Positions 9,701 to 18,525 of a DNA stretch of 64,000 nt are shown in pieces; the stretch's first letter is position 1; each line of letters begins with the position of its first letter. Under the pieces are notes generated by a model. The model was given only the letters and a program-made list of their open reading frames with translations, did no database searches and was not told the DNA's origin. A program made the translations under genes and the position numbers. This DNA is from Bacteroidota bacterium (GTDB lineage Bacteria; Bacteroidota; Bacteroidia; Bacteroidales; Prolixibacteraceae): assembly GCA_024278975.1 (NCBI GenBank), contig JAJRSD010000005.1, forward strand, positions 1-64,000, given 5' to 3'.

Positions 9701-11247
9701 TTAGTTCCTTTCAGTAATTTAAGGATTAGCGTTTGTGGTGCACTAATTCCATCGGTGGAGAATTCTCCCACCTGAAATGTTTCTCCGTTTGATGTATAAT
9801 TAAATGCTACGGCAAGAATCTCGTCAGTATTAAGTGCCGAGTTTAACGAAATATACCCGAGGGTCTCGTTAACTGAATATTCCGATGGATTTAATTTTCG
9901 TGCTTGTTCAATTTTTTCGAAATCGCGACCTCCTAAAAATGCCTGGCCAAATTGTGCCATTTCCTCCGTAATATTTTGCACATCGCGAATAGCTGCGTGG
10001 GTATTAACCATTTCGTAGTAAAGTCCGTTCGCATCGTTATGCGGGAAAATATTTTCGGGATACGGAAGACCCGGGGTTTGCTGAAATTGCGGAATCTGAT
10101 TATAAATATTTTGATCGTGTTCTCCTAAGTCCATAAACGAGAGGATATTACGGGCTTCGGTAAAATTATTAGATTTATTGGTTACCCAAATCTCAATTTT
10201 ATTTATGTGAATTGGCGACCGTGGAACAGCGGTGTTTTGAAGCCACTCGTCGTAATGATCGCGAAAATACTGAGCAAGAAAAAAGTGCCTGTTTGCTTCG
10301 TAATTAGATGCTGAAAATTCGAAAGGTGTAATTTGTGCACCACCCTCGGTTTCTACAGTTTGCGATTCTCCTTTATGTTGAGAAAAAAGTGTGGTTAATG
10401 TTAATTTCCCAAATTGCATTTCTGCTTTTACACCAAATAAATTTGAAGCACCACTAATTAGTGCACCATTTAAAGGCAGCGAAACGTTTCCCGCTTCTAT
10501 TCGTTTTATAATTTCATCCTCTTCACCTGTATATTCCAGATTCATTTTATTTTCGTAATCGAAGGTCGCTTCGGTGTTGTAATTTACCTTCATATTCATT
10601 TTAGTACCAATTTGTCCCATCACATTAATCTGAATTTTTTCATCAAAATCGAATGTTGGTACTTTTCGTAAACGCTCCGGAATTGCAGGGTTTTCGGTTG
10701 CATTCATTTGATATCCGAAACTAACTTCTACATATCCTTGCGGTGTGATATTAATTGTGTTTCCTCCAAAAATCCTGTTAAATGTTTCGCCTCCAACTGT
10801 TAACTGAGGAATTAGCGAACCATTATCATCGAGCGATTGAATACGACTTCGCTCTTTCCAGTAGCTTTGCACCGAATTTTCAAAATCATATTTCACATAA
10901 TCGTCGAGCGACATTGTTTGTGGCAATCGGTAGTTTAGTGTGCCCATTTTCTTATAAAATACATACTGCCCGGTAACAGGGTCGTATTCAATTTCGTACT
11001 TTATATTGCTTGGTTTATTTAGAAAAAGGTTTATTGAATCTTGTTTTGTATATCCGAAAACCGGTTGATCTTTAAAAGGAAAAGGAAGCGGTCCAACTGT
11101 GTCGATCACCACTGTATCCTGAGTTTGCGAAATTGGCAAACTACCTCCAAAGTCACCTATTCCGGCATAAGCCGAATCGGCAAATGCAAGTATAAATGTT
11201 AGCAGGCACAAGAAGTATATTTTTCGTAAACTTCGGGTCAGTTTCAT
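3739..11247 (-). CDS. sprA: Type IX secretion outer-membrane translocon SprA
   Basis: SprA is the very large outer-membrane beta-barrel through which type IX secretion cargo leaves the periplasm; in gliding Bacteroidota it also carries surface adhesins. At 2502 residues it matches the roughly 2400-residue family. A signal peptide is visible at the N-terminus (charged start, then FLCLLTFILAFADSAYA). The body is long and rich in alternating polar/aromatic strands with internal motifs such as YRGTDYDQEE and RFMRMFMH, and it ends in a barrel-like strand (NFGVSFRFTLAN). It is the last gene of a minus-strand run, 6 bp after ruvA. The presence of T9SS fits the sorting-tail remnants at 57.8-58.1 kb and the surface protein at 43.3 kb. 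No frameshift is seen. Confidence 0.95.
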   Translation of the reverse strand: MKLTRSLRKIYFLCLLTFILAFADSAYAGIGDFGGSLPISQTQDTVVIDTVGPLPFPFKDQPVFGYTKQDSINLFLNKPSNIKYEIEYDPVTGQYVFYKKMGTLNYRLPQTMSLDDYVKYDFENSVQSYWKERSRIQSLDDNGSLIPQLTVGGETFNRIFGGNTINITPQGYVEVSFGYQMNATENPAIPERLRKVPTFDFDEKIQINVMGQIGTKMNMKVNYNTEATFDYENKMNLEYTGEEDEIIKRIEAGNVSLPLNGALISGASNLFGVKAEMQFGKLTLTTLFSQHKGESQTVETEGGAQITPFEFSASNYEANRHFFLAQYFRDHYDEWLQNTAVPRSPIHINKIEIWVTNKSNNFTEARNILSFMDLGEHDQNIYNQIPQFQQTPGLPYPENIFPHNDANGLYYEMVNTHAAIRDVQNITEEMAQFGQAFLGGRDFEKIEQARKLNPSEYSVNETLGYISLNSALNTDEILAVAFNYTSNGETFQVGEFSTDGISAPQTLILKLLKGTNLSPLLPTWDLMMKNIYSLNAYQLSNDEFEFNIVYQNDSTGTYINYLPEGRLNGHILLEVMNLDKLNKQLDPYKDGLFDYIEGITVNSNRGRIIFPVLEPFGRHLADSIQDPVLIEKYTYQSLYDSTRVYAEQDAEHNKFKLLGSYKGSSSSDIMLGAMNLAQGSVKVTAGGRQLVENVDYTVDYTLGRVKVINQALLEAGTPIQVSTESEDMFTMQRKTLMGAYANYAFSDNFNIGATALYMHERPLTQKVNYGDDPISNLMVGMDSRFSTESMALTRMIDALPFYTTKTPSTIDFEAEVAQLIPGQSKATKGAAYIDDFEGTKTAINLKTRQSWVLASTPQYQDNLFPEANLNNTLEYGINRAKLAYYIIDPLFLRNNSLTPAHIKNDKDMQSNHFVREVFEKEIFPAKESPVGQPTNIPVFDLAFYPSERGPYNYDAGPSQYSSGTNTDGSLKDPETRWGGIMRKIQTSDFETSNIEFIEFWLMDPFANDSLDMHEGGDLYFNLGDVSEDVLKDSRKGFENGLPTSELVTDVDTTIWGRVSTLQSLVNAFDNNPTSRIYQDIGFDGLNNPDEQTHFEKYLEELKLQVNQDAYNNALNDPSTDDFHYYRGTDYDQEEVSILDRYKKYNGPEGNSSTDEISPENYPTAASTIPDIEDINNDNTLNEYERYYQYKVSIRKKDMVMGQNYIADIKDARVQLKNGQVADIKWYQFKIPIRDPDKVIGNIRDFKSIRFMRMFMHSFRDSSILRFATLDLVRADWRRYSKEIGDQGASSPNASLDVSAVSIEENGSREPVNYILPPGIDRVIDPANPQLRQLNEQSMVIKVIDLEQGDARATYKPLYMDFRRYKKLKLFVHAEEIEGLPLKDNELHFFMRIGSDYNNNYYEYEIPLKLTPAGYYNSENESDRYIVWPEANLLEIPLELFTNTKLERNDAMRREGSNISIQDIYETIHRGWNKDQNKVKIKGNPNLGDVQIIMMGIKNNKGQVNTGPKSVEVWTNEMRLTDFDEDGGWAAIARLSTRLADLGSITVAGRTRSSGFGNLNQNINQRQLDDLHEIDIAASLDFGRFFPDKAGVRIPMYYGYSRSARNPKYNPLDPDIELSKSLQHANSQREKDSINYISQDLIVRKSLNFTNVKVEPQKQKTKTHLWDPANFAVTYSYNEVSQRDVNTDFNTDKTHRAMFSYNYSSRPKLIQPFKKVNLFNKGPLKLIGNFNFYPLPNQISFRTDLFRRYHETQGRNITNPNFILPATYEKDFLLNSFFDIRYDVTRNLKVDFSSRSTARIDEPEGRMNKHDDDYQWKKDSILNNLYDLGRPTLYNHNFNASYRIPINKIKALNFISSSIRYQSTYGWLAGPITNDTIILGNRVQNSQNMTITGNMTLTSLYNKVPYFKEVNQKFRRTGRSRGSINRRSGGGQNQNTNQLQKKQEQTYTNNVKLVANEAQKITHKLNTKKVKVIVTGVEGKVVAVKVKVIDVNTIEFTPLSSSPQAMVSVSGKPGSQTLFKEILDITTRILIGVQNISVTYAKNGGTVLPGYLPEPTLFGAGNYTPDPNFFGGAIESNFAPGLPFLLGWQDYNFAKTAASKGWITTDSTLNRPYLFTKSERFNIRATVEPLPDLRIDITANRSISKNVTEFYNYDYASGSFNANSYSEAGNFSMSTLTWGTAFFAIGKGEVNQSEAFESLKANRIVIAKRRAAERGSDPGSGYNPGDEHPSYPGYPDGYGPNSVEVLVPAFLAAYQNKDPSKIQLGMFPSVKFIRPNWQIRYEGMISKIPGLNRVMRSLNFTHGYRSSYNVGAFVTNLKYIDEGGISWIRDFSENFVAPYDFNSVSITESFSPLINLDIMWVNDFTSRGEIKRSRNLNLSFANNQLTEIMSNEYTIGLGYRFTQMDLIIKTKKSQQAYSNDLNLRADFSLRKNKTVLRKLDENDSQITQGQSAITIKTTADYMLSDRFQMRVFFDKIINNPFTSLSFPTSNTNFGVSFRFTLAN

Positions 11248-11253
11248 CCTAAT

Positions 11254-11835
11254 TTATAACCTTTTTAAAGCTTGTTTAATCACGCTCTCAACGGCTGTTT
11301 CCGGTTGTTCCTGAAGTATTTTTGATACTATCTTCTCCGCATCTCTTTTCACGAAACCTAGCATGACTAATGCAGATAACGATTCATTACGAATTGTATT
11401 GTCTGTGGAGAGTGAAATTTGACCCGTTTCCGGCAATTTACCGAACTTGTCTTTTAAATCGATTATAATTCGTTGTGCAGTTTTAGCACCAATACCTTTA
11501 ACTCCTTTTAATACTGCAACATTTTCGGTGGTTACAGCAGAAACCAGCTCATCTTGATTTAACGACGAAAGCATCATAATTGCGGTAACAGCACCAACGC
11601 CATTTACCGAAATCAGGTTGCGGAATAGTTCGCGTTCACCTTTATCAGCAAAGCCAAATAAAATATGAGCATCGTCGCGAACTACCTGATGTAACAGTAG
11701 CAGCCCCTCTTTTTTACCGTTTAATTTGCTGTATGTATTTAACGACACTTTTACAAAATAACCAATACCACCGGCTTCGATTATTATACTTGCAGGATTT
11801 AATTCAACAATATTTCCCCGGATAAACTCGTACAT
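11254..11835 (-). CDS. ruvA: Holliday junction branch migration subunit RuvA
   Basis: RuvA binds four-way DNA junctions and loads the RuvB helicase during recombinational repair. The start MYEFIRGNIVELNP is the typical OB-fold beginning. Two helix-hairpin-helix motifs follow (LISVNGVGAVTAI and LKGVKGIGAKTAQRIIIDLKDK, roughly 73-130). The C-terminal domain (about 145-193) contains the RuvB-contact helices. Length 193 is normal. It is 18 bp after pdxA and 6 bp before sprA, so it is probably cotranscribed with both; ruvB is not in the window. Confidence 0.97.
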   Translation of the reverse strand: MYEFIRGNIVELNPASIIIEAGGIGYFVKVSLNTYSKLNGKKEGLLLLHQVVRDDAHILFGFADKGERELFRNLISVNGVGAVTAIMMLSSLNQDELVSAVTTENVAVLKGVKGIGAKTAQRIIIDLKDKFGKLPETGQISLSTDNTIRNESLSALVMLGFVKRDAEKIVSKILQEQPETAVESVIKQALKRL

Positions 11836-11853
11836 TATTTGCTTAATTTATAG

Positions 11854-12951
11854 TTATTGGTTTTCTCCCGCCTCAATGTCAACACTCTCGTCAACTTGAT
11901 TTGGATTAACTTCATACTTTCTCAAAGGATTTTTAGATATCTCTTTATATATTTCCCTATTCTTAAAAATATCGATTGCCAAATAGAGTGCCTGCCTGAA
12001 AGATTCGGGCGATGCAACATCTTCGCCTGCAAGATTATAGGCGGTTCCATGCGATGGCGATGTACGAATAATTGGTAGCCCTGCAGTGTAATTCACACCT
12101 CTTTCGAACGATGCAAGTTTAAAAGGAATTAATCCCTGATCGTGATACATCGCTAAAATAGCATCGAATTTTCTGTAATCTTCAGAACCAAAAAAGCCAT
12201 CGGCAGGATATGGTCCCAGCGCAATAATTCCCTCTTTTTTAGCCTGTTCGATAGCAGGAATAATTATATTTTTCTCCTCGTTGCCAAGTAATCCGTTATC
12301 GCCGGCATGTGGATTTAGCCCAAACACCGCAATTTTAGGTTTTGTAATCGAAAAATCTTGTTGCAACGACTTTGCAATAATTCTGATTTTAGAGAGAATA
12401 ATCTCTTTGTTCAGGCTTTCAGCAACTTTCGAAATTGGCAGATGAGTGGTTACAACACCCATTTTCATTGTTTCGCTAACCATTAACATGGCATAATCTT
12501 CGGCATTAAATTTTTCGGCTAAAAACTCGGTGTGCCCCGGAAAGTTAAATTTTTCGCTTTGAATGTTGTCTTTATTAATTGGCGCAGTTATTAAAACATC
12601 AATATCGCTATGTTGCAAATCGGAACAGGCACGTTCCAGCGCCATAAACGAAGATTCACCGGCTTCCCGTGTCGATTTACCCAGCTCAACCCTTAAATCG
12701 TCGTTTATACAATTTATAATGTACGCCTTTTTATAATGCGCATCTTTTGCCGCACGAATGTGGTTAAAACTAAGGTTGTTTATATTGAGTGCTTTGCGAT
12801 GGTACGCCGCCACTTTTGGCGAACCGTAAATAATTGGTGTACACATCTCCAGAATTCGTGGGTCGAGTAAAGTTTTCATTATTACTTCGTAACCAATTCC
12901 GTTAACATCGCCATGCGAAATACCTACTTTTATTGTATTATTATATGCCAT
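11854..12951 (-). CDS. pdxA: 4-hydroxythreonine-4-phosphate dehydrogenase
   Basis: PdxA oxidises 4-phosphohydroxy-L-threonine in the DXP-dependent pathway to pyridoxal 5'-phosphate. The protein (365 aa) starts with the family pattern VGISHGDVNGIGYEV. It has the metal-binding histidine region TAPINKDNIQSEKFNFPGHTEF, HAGDNGLLGNEE, and the HDQGLIPFK segment. The N-terminal GDVNGIG and the second HDQG motif distinguish it from other isocitrate dehydrogenase-like proteins. A PLP biosynthesis gene next to DNA repair and secretion genes shows no functional link; the grouping is probably only an operon of housekeeping genes. The pathway partners are not in the window. Confidence 0.96.
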   Translation of the reverse strand: MAYNNTIKVGISHGDVNGIGYEVIMKTLLDPRILEMCTPIIYGSPKVAAYHRKALNINNLSFNHIRAAKDAHYKKAYIINCINDDLRVELGKSTREAGESSFMALERACSDLQHSDIDVLITAPINKDNIQSEKFNFPGHTEFLAEKFNAEDYAMLMVSETMKMGVVTTHLPISKVAESLNKEIILSKIRIIAKSLQQDFSITKPKIAVFGLNPHAGDNGLLGNEEKNIIIPAIEQAKKEGIIALGPYPADGFFGSEDYRKFDAILAMYHDQGLIPFKLASFERGVNYTAGLPIIRTSPSHGTAYNLAGEDVASPESFRQALYLAIDIFKNREIYKEISKNPLRKYEVNPNQVDESVDIEAGENQ

Positions 12952-12998
12952 TTTGTTTCAATTATCGTTTAAAAAAAAGAGGAGCAAAGTTAAGTTTT

Positions 12999-14420
12999 TT
13001 AATTGATATTTTTCAAGAAATTATAAAGCAGTCGCGTTCCGTATCCTGTTCCGCCAACAGGAGTGTAATTATCTTTTTCAAAACGAAAAGAGACACTGGC
13101 TGCATCGAGATGAATCCAGTTGTAATCTGTAAAATGTTCGAGGAATTTCCCGGCAATTGTTGTCTGTCCTTCCCTTGTTCCCAGATTATTTAAATCGGCA
13201 ATTGTCGATTTTATTGATTTTGCATACTCTTCCCAAAGCGGAACTTCAATTATTCGCTCGAAAGTATCTTCTCCGTTCTCTTTTATTTTCTGAATATATT
13301 CTTTGGTATTTCCCATTGCTACAATAGCCTGGCCTCCTGCAATTATATCTGCCGAGCCGGTTAAAGTTGCAATGTCGATAACCAGTTCAGGCGAGTATTT
13401 TTTTGCATAAGAGAGTGCATCAGCAAGAATTAGCCGTCCTTCAGCATCGGTATTTTTAACCTCAACAGTAGTACCATCGAACATAGTAATTACATCGCCC
13501 GGAACATATGCATTTCCATCGGGGCGGTTGTCGGTTGCCGGAATTAGCCCGATTACATGAACAGGCAAATTGTTTTTTGCAGCAGCATAAACTGTGGCAG
13601 TAACAACCGCTGCACCAGCCATGTCACATTTCATAAAATCCATCGATTTTGGTGTGGGTTTCAAACTAAGTCCGCCGGTATCGAAAACAACTCCTTTACC
13701 AACCAGAACCACAGGTTTTTTATTGGTTGCATTTTTGGGTTTCCACTCTAAAATATTAAAAGTTGGCGGGTCGATACTTCCTTTGTTCACAGCAAGCAAC
13801 CCTCCCATTTTTAAGGCTTCAATTTTTTTCTTATTGAAAACTTCAACTGAAAATCCCGACTCCTTTCCTAACTTTTCAATCTCTTTAGAAAATTGAGTAG
13901 CCGTTAAAAAAGAGAGAGGTTCGTTTACCAAATCGCGCGAATGATAAACCGCCTCAGCTAAATTTTTTATCTCATCAATTTTTTCAGTAGTAATTTTATT
14001 ATCGAAAATTAAAACTTCATCCAAATAAAACTCCTCCTTCTCTTTTTTATATTTATCAAACGAATATCCGGAAAGAAGCAAACCTTCTAAAAATGCAGGC
14101 AAATATTCAGGCTGACTATAATTAATTAACTGAACGATTTTAATTTTTTCTGCTTTTAAAACATCAAATAATTTCGAACCTGCTTTTCTTGCTGCTTCAA
14201 TTTGCAAATATTGTTCTTTCTCTTCTTTTATTTTACTGAATAACAATATGTTAGGATATTTAAAAACTGTGCAATCAGTCTCTTTTCGAGTTTTATTTTC
14301 GAGATATTCCAATTCACTATCATTAAGAAAAGATAACGAAAGCTTTTCGAGGTCATCAAATAAAGTTGCGGTAGAACTATTTTCTAATAATTCTGTTATT
14401 TTTGAAATTTGTGGTATCAT
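12999..14420 (-). CDS. Leucyl aminopeptidase, M17 family
   Basis: M17 enzymes are hexameric di-zinc (or manganese) aminopeptidases that trim N-terminal residues from cytosolic peptides. The catalytic domain is clear in order: VGKGVVFDTGGLSLKP, MKCDMAGAAVV and NTDAEGRLILADALSYA, which together carry the metal ligands and the catalytic Lys/Arg. The N-terminal 150 residues are divergent, as is common. There is no signal peptide, supporting a cytosolic location. Length 473 is standard. It is separated from pdxA by 47 bp and reads in the same direction, while mqnC diverges from it upstream. Confidence 0.93.
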   Translation of the reverse strand: MIPQISKITELLENSSTATLFDDLEKLSLSFLNDSELEYLENKTRKETDCTVFKYPNILLFSKIKEEKEQYLQIEAARKAGSKLFDVLKAEKIKIVQLINYSQPEYLPAFLEGLLLSGYSFDKYKKEKEEFYLDEVLIFDNKITTEKIDEIKNLAEAVYHSRDLVNEPLSFLTATQFSKEIEKLGKESGFSVEVFNKKKIEALKMGGLLAVNKGSIDPPTFNILEWKPKNATNKKPVVLVGKGVVFDTGGLSLKPTPKSMDFMKCDMAGAAVVTATVYAAAKNNLPVHVIGLIPATDNRPDGNAYVPGDVITMFDGTTVEVKNTDAEGRLILADALSYAKKYSPELVIDIATLTGSADIIAGGQAIVAMGNTKEYIQKIKENGEDTFERIIEVPLWEEYAKSIKSTIADLNNLGTREGQTTIAGKFLEHFTDYNWIHLDAASVSFRFEKDNYTPVGGTGYGTRLLYNFLKNIN

Positions 14421-14500
14421 AATTCTATATTTTTGGCTAAAATAATATATTAATATTGTTTGTATGAAAAAATAGAAAAACTTAGGGTGTTTATTGAAAT

Positions 14501-15610
14501 ATGAGAGCTGAAGATATATTTAAACGAGCGATAGATTTGAAACCTCTTACTTTAGAAGAGGGAATGTTTATTTACGAAAAAGTTTCTACCAACGACCTGA
14601 TGTTGGTGGCTAACGAATGCCGGCAAAAGCATGTGCCCGGCAATAAAGTGGGTGGGATAATTGACAGGAATATTAATATTACCAACGTTTGTATTTCGGG
14701 TTGCAAGTTTTGTAATTTTCATTGCAAGATTAACGACGATGTACAATACATAACAACTATCGACGAATATTGTGAAAAGATTGATGAGCTTTTTGCAGTG
14801 GGCGGACGACAAATTCTTGCACAAGGTGGAATGCACCCAAAACTTGGCCTCGATTTTTATACCGATCTTTTTTCTGAATTAAAACTACGTTACCCAACTT
14901 TAAAAATTCATGCACTGGGTCCTCCCGAAGTTGCATTTATTGCAACAAAAGATCGAAAAAGTTATCGCTACATTTTAGAGAAGCTGGTTGAAGCAGGACT
15001 GGAAAGTTTGCCCGGTGCAGGAGCCGAAATTCTTTCTGACAGGGTTCGAAAAACTATCTCGCCGGGGAAATGCAACACACAGGAGTGGCTCGATGTTATG
15101 CGCGAAGCACATAAAATGAATTTAGTTACTTCGGCAACAATGATGTTTGGGCACATCGAAACAAAAGAGGAGCGACTTGAACACCTGATTAATTTGCGGC
15201 AGGTACAGAGCGAAAAACCAAATGGAAACCATGGTTTTGTAACATTCGTACCATGGCCTTTTATGGACGAAGGTACAGTACTCCGAAACGAAGGAATAAG
15301 AAACACATCAACTGCCAACGACTATTTACGTTTGACTGCCATGAGCAGGATAATGTTGAATAATGTTAAAAATATTCAAGCGTCGTGGTTAACTGTTGGC
15401 GCAGCAACCGGGCAACTTTGTTTGCATGGCGGTGCCAACGATTTTGGTTCTATTATGATGGAAGAGAACGTGGTTTCGGCTGCCGGCGCAAGTTACAAAC
15501 TCGATTCACAGGGAATTCAGCAGGCAATTAGCGATGCAGGATTCGAACCTCAATACCGTAATCAGGCGTACGAAGCAGAAACTTTACCGGGTGAAATAAA
15601 ACTCGTTTAA
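14501..15610 (+). CDS. mqnC: Cyclic dehypoxanthine futalosine synthase
   Basis: MqnC is a radical SAM enzyme that cyclises dehypoxanthine futalosine in the futalosine route to menaquinone. The cluster-binding cysteines are C64, C68 and C71 (CISGCKFCNFHC). The segment GGRQILAQGGMHPKLGLDFY and the C-terminal GANDFGSIMMEENVVSAAGA are characteristic of MqnC; the related MqnE and CofH/ThiH differ in the second motif. Length 369 fits. The gene stands alone on the plus strand, divergent from the aminopeptidase. Its presence implies that this organism uses the futalosine pathway rather than the classical MenFDHCEB pathway; the other mqn genes are outside the window. Confidence 0.93.
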   Translation: MRAEDIFKRAIDLKPLTLEEGMFIYEKVSTNDLMLVANECRQKHVPGNKVGGIIDRNINITNVCISGCKFCNFHCKINDDVQYITTIDEYCEKIDELFAVGGRQILAQGGMHPKLGLDFYTDLFSELKLRYPTLKIHALGPPEVAFIATKDRKSYRYILEKLVEAGLESLPGAGAEILSDRVRKTISPGKCNTQEWLDVMREAHKMNLVTSATMMFGHIETKEERLEHLINLRQVQSEKPNGNHGFVTFVPWPFMDEGTVLRNEGIRNTSTANDYLRLTAMSRIMLNNVKNIQASWLTVGAATGQLCLHGGANDFGSIMMEENVVSAAGASYKLDSQGIQQAISDAGFEPQYRNQAYEAETLPGEIKLV

Positions 15611-15641
15611 CTTTATATCCAAATTTATTGAGGTGCGTGTA

Positions 15642-16799
15642 CTACATAGCAACATTATATTTTACATTACCGGCTACAAAAGTTTTATTAATTTTTAATT
15701 TATTGTTTTCCAAACCAAAGAGAATTAAATCGGCGCGTTTACCTACTTCTATTTTGCCTCTGTCGTCGAACGCATATAAATCTGCCGGATTTTTTGTGGC
15801 CATATTAATAGCTTGGTTTAACCCACAACCGGTAAACTTCATCATATTACCAACACCTGTAACTAACGGCAACGATGCACCAGCAAAAACATTTTCGCTT
15901 GGCAGCATAATAACTCCTTCCGGAGTCAGCACTACTTCTTTGCCATCCCAGTTATATTTCCCGGCGGGCATTCCTGCCAGCATTGTCATATCGGAAGTAA
16001 GAATTATACGTTCGCTACCTTTTGCACGGTAAAATACTTTCACCAATTCGGGCAGCAGATGGAAACTATCTAAAATCAAACTGCTCATTAAACGGTCTTC
16101 GGCAAGCTGCATCCAAAGCGGATTGTTAAACCGGTTTATGCTGTTTGCACAACCATTGCCAAGATGTGTAACTGTTTTGGCACCGGCATCGGCAGCTCTT
16201 TTAATTTCTGAGGCATTTGCATTATGATGACCCAGTGCAACTACAATATTATTTGCAACACATTTTTCGATAAAACGGATTGCACCATCAACTTCGGGTG
16301 CCAGTGTAACCTGAATAATCTTCCCGTCTGCTGCTTCATTTAATTCCTGAAATTCATCCCAATCGGGCAACCGCACATCTTTTAAACTGTGAGCTCCGCG
16401 GTAACCATCTTCCGGAGAGATATACGGACCTTCGAGATGAAAGCCCGGAATTGAAACAGCGACCTCGGAATTTTTTCTTGCAGCAGCAAGGTTTTTAAAT
16501 GAGTTGATGAGAGAAGTGTGTGACCCTGTAATTATAGTGGGCAGAAAAGTTGAAACTCCGGTTTTATAGAGTTCGCTTACAATCATCTGCATATTCTCTA
16601 CCGATAAATCTGGCAACGAAAATTCTATACCGAGATAACCATTTATCTGATTATCGATTAAAGCCGGTGCTATAAAATTATTTGCACTCTCCTCCTTTTC
16701 AAAATTATTGATTATATTAATTTTCTGAATCAGACCATTTTCTATTTCGATAGAAACTTTACTGTTATCAGAATATAAAACTCCTTCAATCCTTTTCAT
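15642..16799 (-). CDS. NagA-like amidohydrolase (N-acetyl sugar deacetylase, divergent)
   Basis: The protein belongs to the N-acetylglucosamine-6-phosphate deacetylase group of metal-dependent amidohydrolases. Visible motifs are HLEGPYIS (metal/acid region), ALGHHNANA, THLGNGCANSINRF and TSDMTMLAGMPAGKYNWDG. Canonical NagA has HLFNAM and a TDA motif for the catalytic Asp; here these are HLGNGC and TSDM, so it is a divergent subfamily and the substrate may not be GlcNAc-6-P. Length is 385. It is the last gene of a minus-strand set with an SSS transporter 11 bp upstream and a DoxX-TIM fusion beyond, under a LacI-type regulator. No nagB or hexokinase is nearby. Confidence 0.8.
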   Translation of the reverse strand: MKRIEGVLYSDNSKVSIEIENGLIQKINIINNFEKEESANNFIAPALIDNQINGYLGIEFSLPDLSVENMQMIVSELYKTGVSTFLPTIITGSHTSLINSFKNLAAARKNSEVAVSIPGFHLEGPYISPEDGYRGAHSLKDVRLPDWDEFQELNEAADGKIIQVTLAPEVDGAIRFIEKCVANNIVVALGHHNANASEIKRAADAGAKTVTHLGNGCANSINRFNNPLWMQLAEDRLMSSLILDSFHLLPELVKVFYRAKGSERIILTSDMTMLAGMPAGKYNWDGKEVVLTPEGVIMLPSENVFAGASLPLVTGVGNMMKFTGCGLNQAINMATKNPADLYAFDDRGKIEVGKRADLILFGLENNKLKINKTFVAGNVKYNVAM

Positions 16800-16810
16800 T
16801 TTCAGAGTAC

Positions 16811-18490
16811 TTAATGAATTTGTAAAACAGCCCAGGCAAAAAACAGTAAGAAACCAACAAATAACCAGGCGTATAAAAAGCCCGTCCAGTCTTCGCGGTA
16901 TCGTTTACCAAAACCTTTCCAACGTTCGGCTGTAAACCACGACGGTAAATCGAGTAAAAGTAAATCGTGCCCCAATGTTGCAGCCAAAGGTTTTTGCCCG
17001 TTTACAATTCTGTCTTCATCAGAAAGCCTAAGCATATTATCGAAGAATTTATCGATGCGTTTTGGGTCTTCGCGTTTTGTTATTAAACTTACCAAAACCA
17101 ACATTGTAAAACCTGCCAACATTGCCCATCCAAACGGTTCGGGCTTCCATTTATAAACAATTTCAAATACTCCGGTATCCATATAATTAAGAAAATAGTA
17201 AAGTATATAAGCAGTGGCAACTCCGGCAATAGCTCCATATCTGTTTGCCCGTTTCCATAAAATTCCGCCAAAAATCATTATTCCCATAAACGCAGCAATT
17301 GTTTCGATGAATAAGAATGCATGCAATACACTTTTTACATAAAAAGCAAATACTACACCCAACAGAGTTAACAGTAAACTCGATATTCTTCCAACCCAAA
17401 GCAGTTGTTTGTCGGTTGGATTTTCGTTTATAGTTCCTTTATAGAAATTTTGTGTAAAAAGAGCACCAGTATTCACCATAAAGTTTGATGCCGACGACAT
17501 ATTTGCAGCAAGGATTGAAGCTACCATTAAACCCAATAATCCGGGAAACAGCAGTGTTTTTGTGGCAAATCCAAAAGCCATTTCGGGGTCTTCAAGATTT
17601 TGTCCGCTTTGAATAACCAACGCAGCAACAATAAGTCCGGTAAGTGCCCAGCCAATTGTAACAGCCCGTTTTACAAAAGAGCCGTAAGTTTGTCCTATTC
17701 GTCCGGCACGCTCTGTTGCACCCGTTGCACACATCGAAACCATGTGTGGCTGAGCTGTAATTCCCACAACACCATTTAATGCCAGCATTAATATTGTAAA
17801 TGCCCCGATACCTGTTTCGGCACTAAAGAGATTAAAAGAGTTTTCGGGTAGGGTTTCCCGCATCCCGGCAAAACCGCCAACTTCGCCCAGTCCCATGGGA
17901 ATTAACATTACAGATAGTACAATAATCATTAAACTCTGAATGAAAGTGGCGTAGGCAGACGATACCAAACCACCGAAAAAACTATAAACAATAAAAGCTA
18001 TTGTCATTCCGATAATTACCCCATCGGGAGAAATTAAGTTTGAAGTTGCAACAGCGATTACTTTTCCGGCTCCTTTTAACATTGCCCCCTGTGCAAAAAT
18101 GAAAAACAGAATTGCAAATACTGAATAAAAAATACCCATTCCTTTTCCGTACCGGTCTTCAACTATTTCGCCCACTGTTGTGCGCTCGCTTCGGCGATAC
18201 CACGGAGCTATCAGCCAGTAAAATGGGGTAATAACCATATTTTTCCACTGATACCAGATTGAGGCAAAGCCCAATTGGAAACTGGCTCCGGTTTGTGCCA
18301 CAAAATTCTCGGCATGAGTTCCGGCTCCAAAACCCTGAGCCATCATAATCCATTTATTAAATTTCCGACTTCCCCGAAAATAACTATCACTACTTTTTAC
18401 ACGGCGAGTTAACCAAATTCCATACCCTGTAATTCCTAAAAAATAGGCTAATACTACCAACGTATCTAACCAATGAAAACCTTTATCCAT
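16811..18490 (-). CDS. Sodium:solute symporter (SSS family)
   Basis: This is a polytopic inner-membrane protein of 559 residues with about 13 hydrophobic segments, matching sodium-coupled sugar/solute symporters. The N-terminus (LDTLVVLAYFLGITGYGIWLTRRVKSSDSYFRGSR compressed motif: helix 1 followed by YFRG) and the GFGAGTHAENFVAQTG segment are typical of the sugar-transporting branch in Bacteroidota and Planctomycetes. A conserved Ser/Asn-rich SSASNFMVNTGALF segment near 330 lies in the transport core. It is tightly spaced between the NagA-like gene and the DoxX fusion, so it probably imports the substrate of this locus. The specific substrate cannot be read from the sequence. Confidence 0.88.
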   Translation of the reverse strand: MDKGFHWLDTLVVLAYFLGITGYGIWLTRRVKSSDSYFRGSRKFNKWIMMAQGFGAGTHAENFVAQTGASFQLGFASIWYQWKNMVITPFYWLIAPWYRRSERTTVGEIVEDRYGKGMGIFYSVFAILFFIFAQGAMLKGAGKVIAVATSNLISPDGVIIGMTIAFIVYSFFGGLVSSAYATFIQSLMIIVLSVMLIPMGLGEVGGFAGMRETLPENSFNLFSAETGIGAFTILMLALNGVVGITAQPHMVSMCATGATERAGRIGQTYGSFVKRAVTIGWALTGLIVAALVIQSGQNLEDPEMAFGFATKTLLFPGLLGLMVASILAANMSSASNFMVNTGALFTQNFYKGTINENPTDKQLLWVGRISSLLLTLLGVVFAFYVKSVLHAFLFIETIAAFMGIMIFGGILWKRANRYGAIAGVATAYILYYFLNYMDTGVFEIVYKWKPEPFGWAMLAGFTMLVLVSLITKREDPKRIDKFFDNMLRLSDEDRIVNGQKPLAATLGHDLLLLDLPSWFTAERWKGFGKRYREDWTGFLYAWLFVGFLLFFAWAVLQIH

Positions 18491-18525
18491 AATTTATTAT
18501 TAAATATTTATAATATTAATTTTAT

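Noticed and set aside
13594-13896. 100-codon plus-strand frame over the aminopeptidase
   Set aside because: It is entirely antisense to a well supported conserved gene and has no start-region signals.
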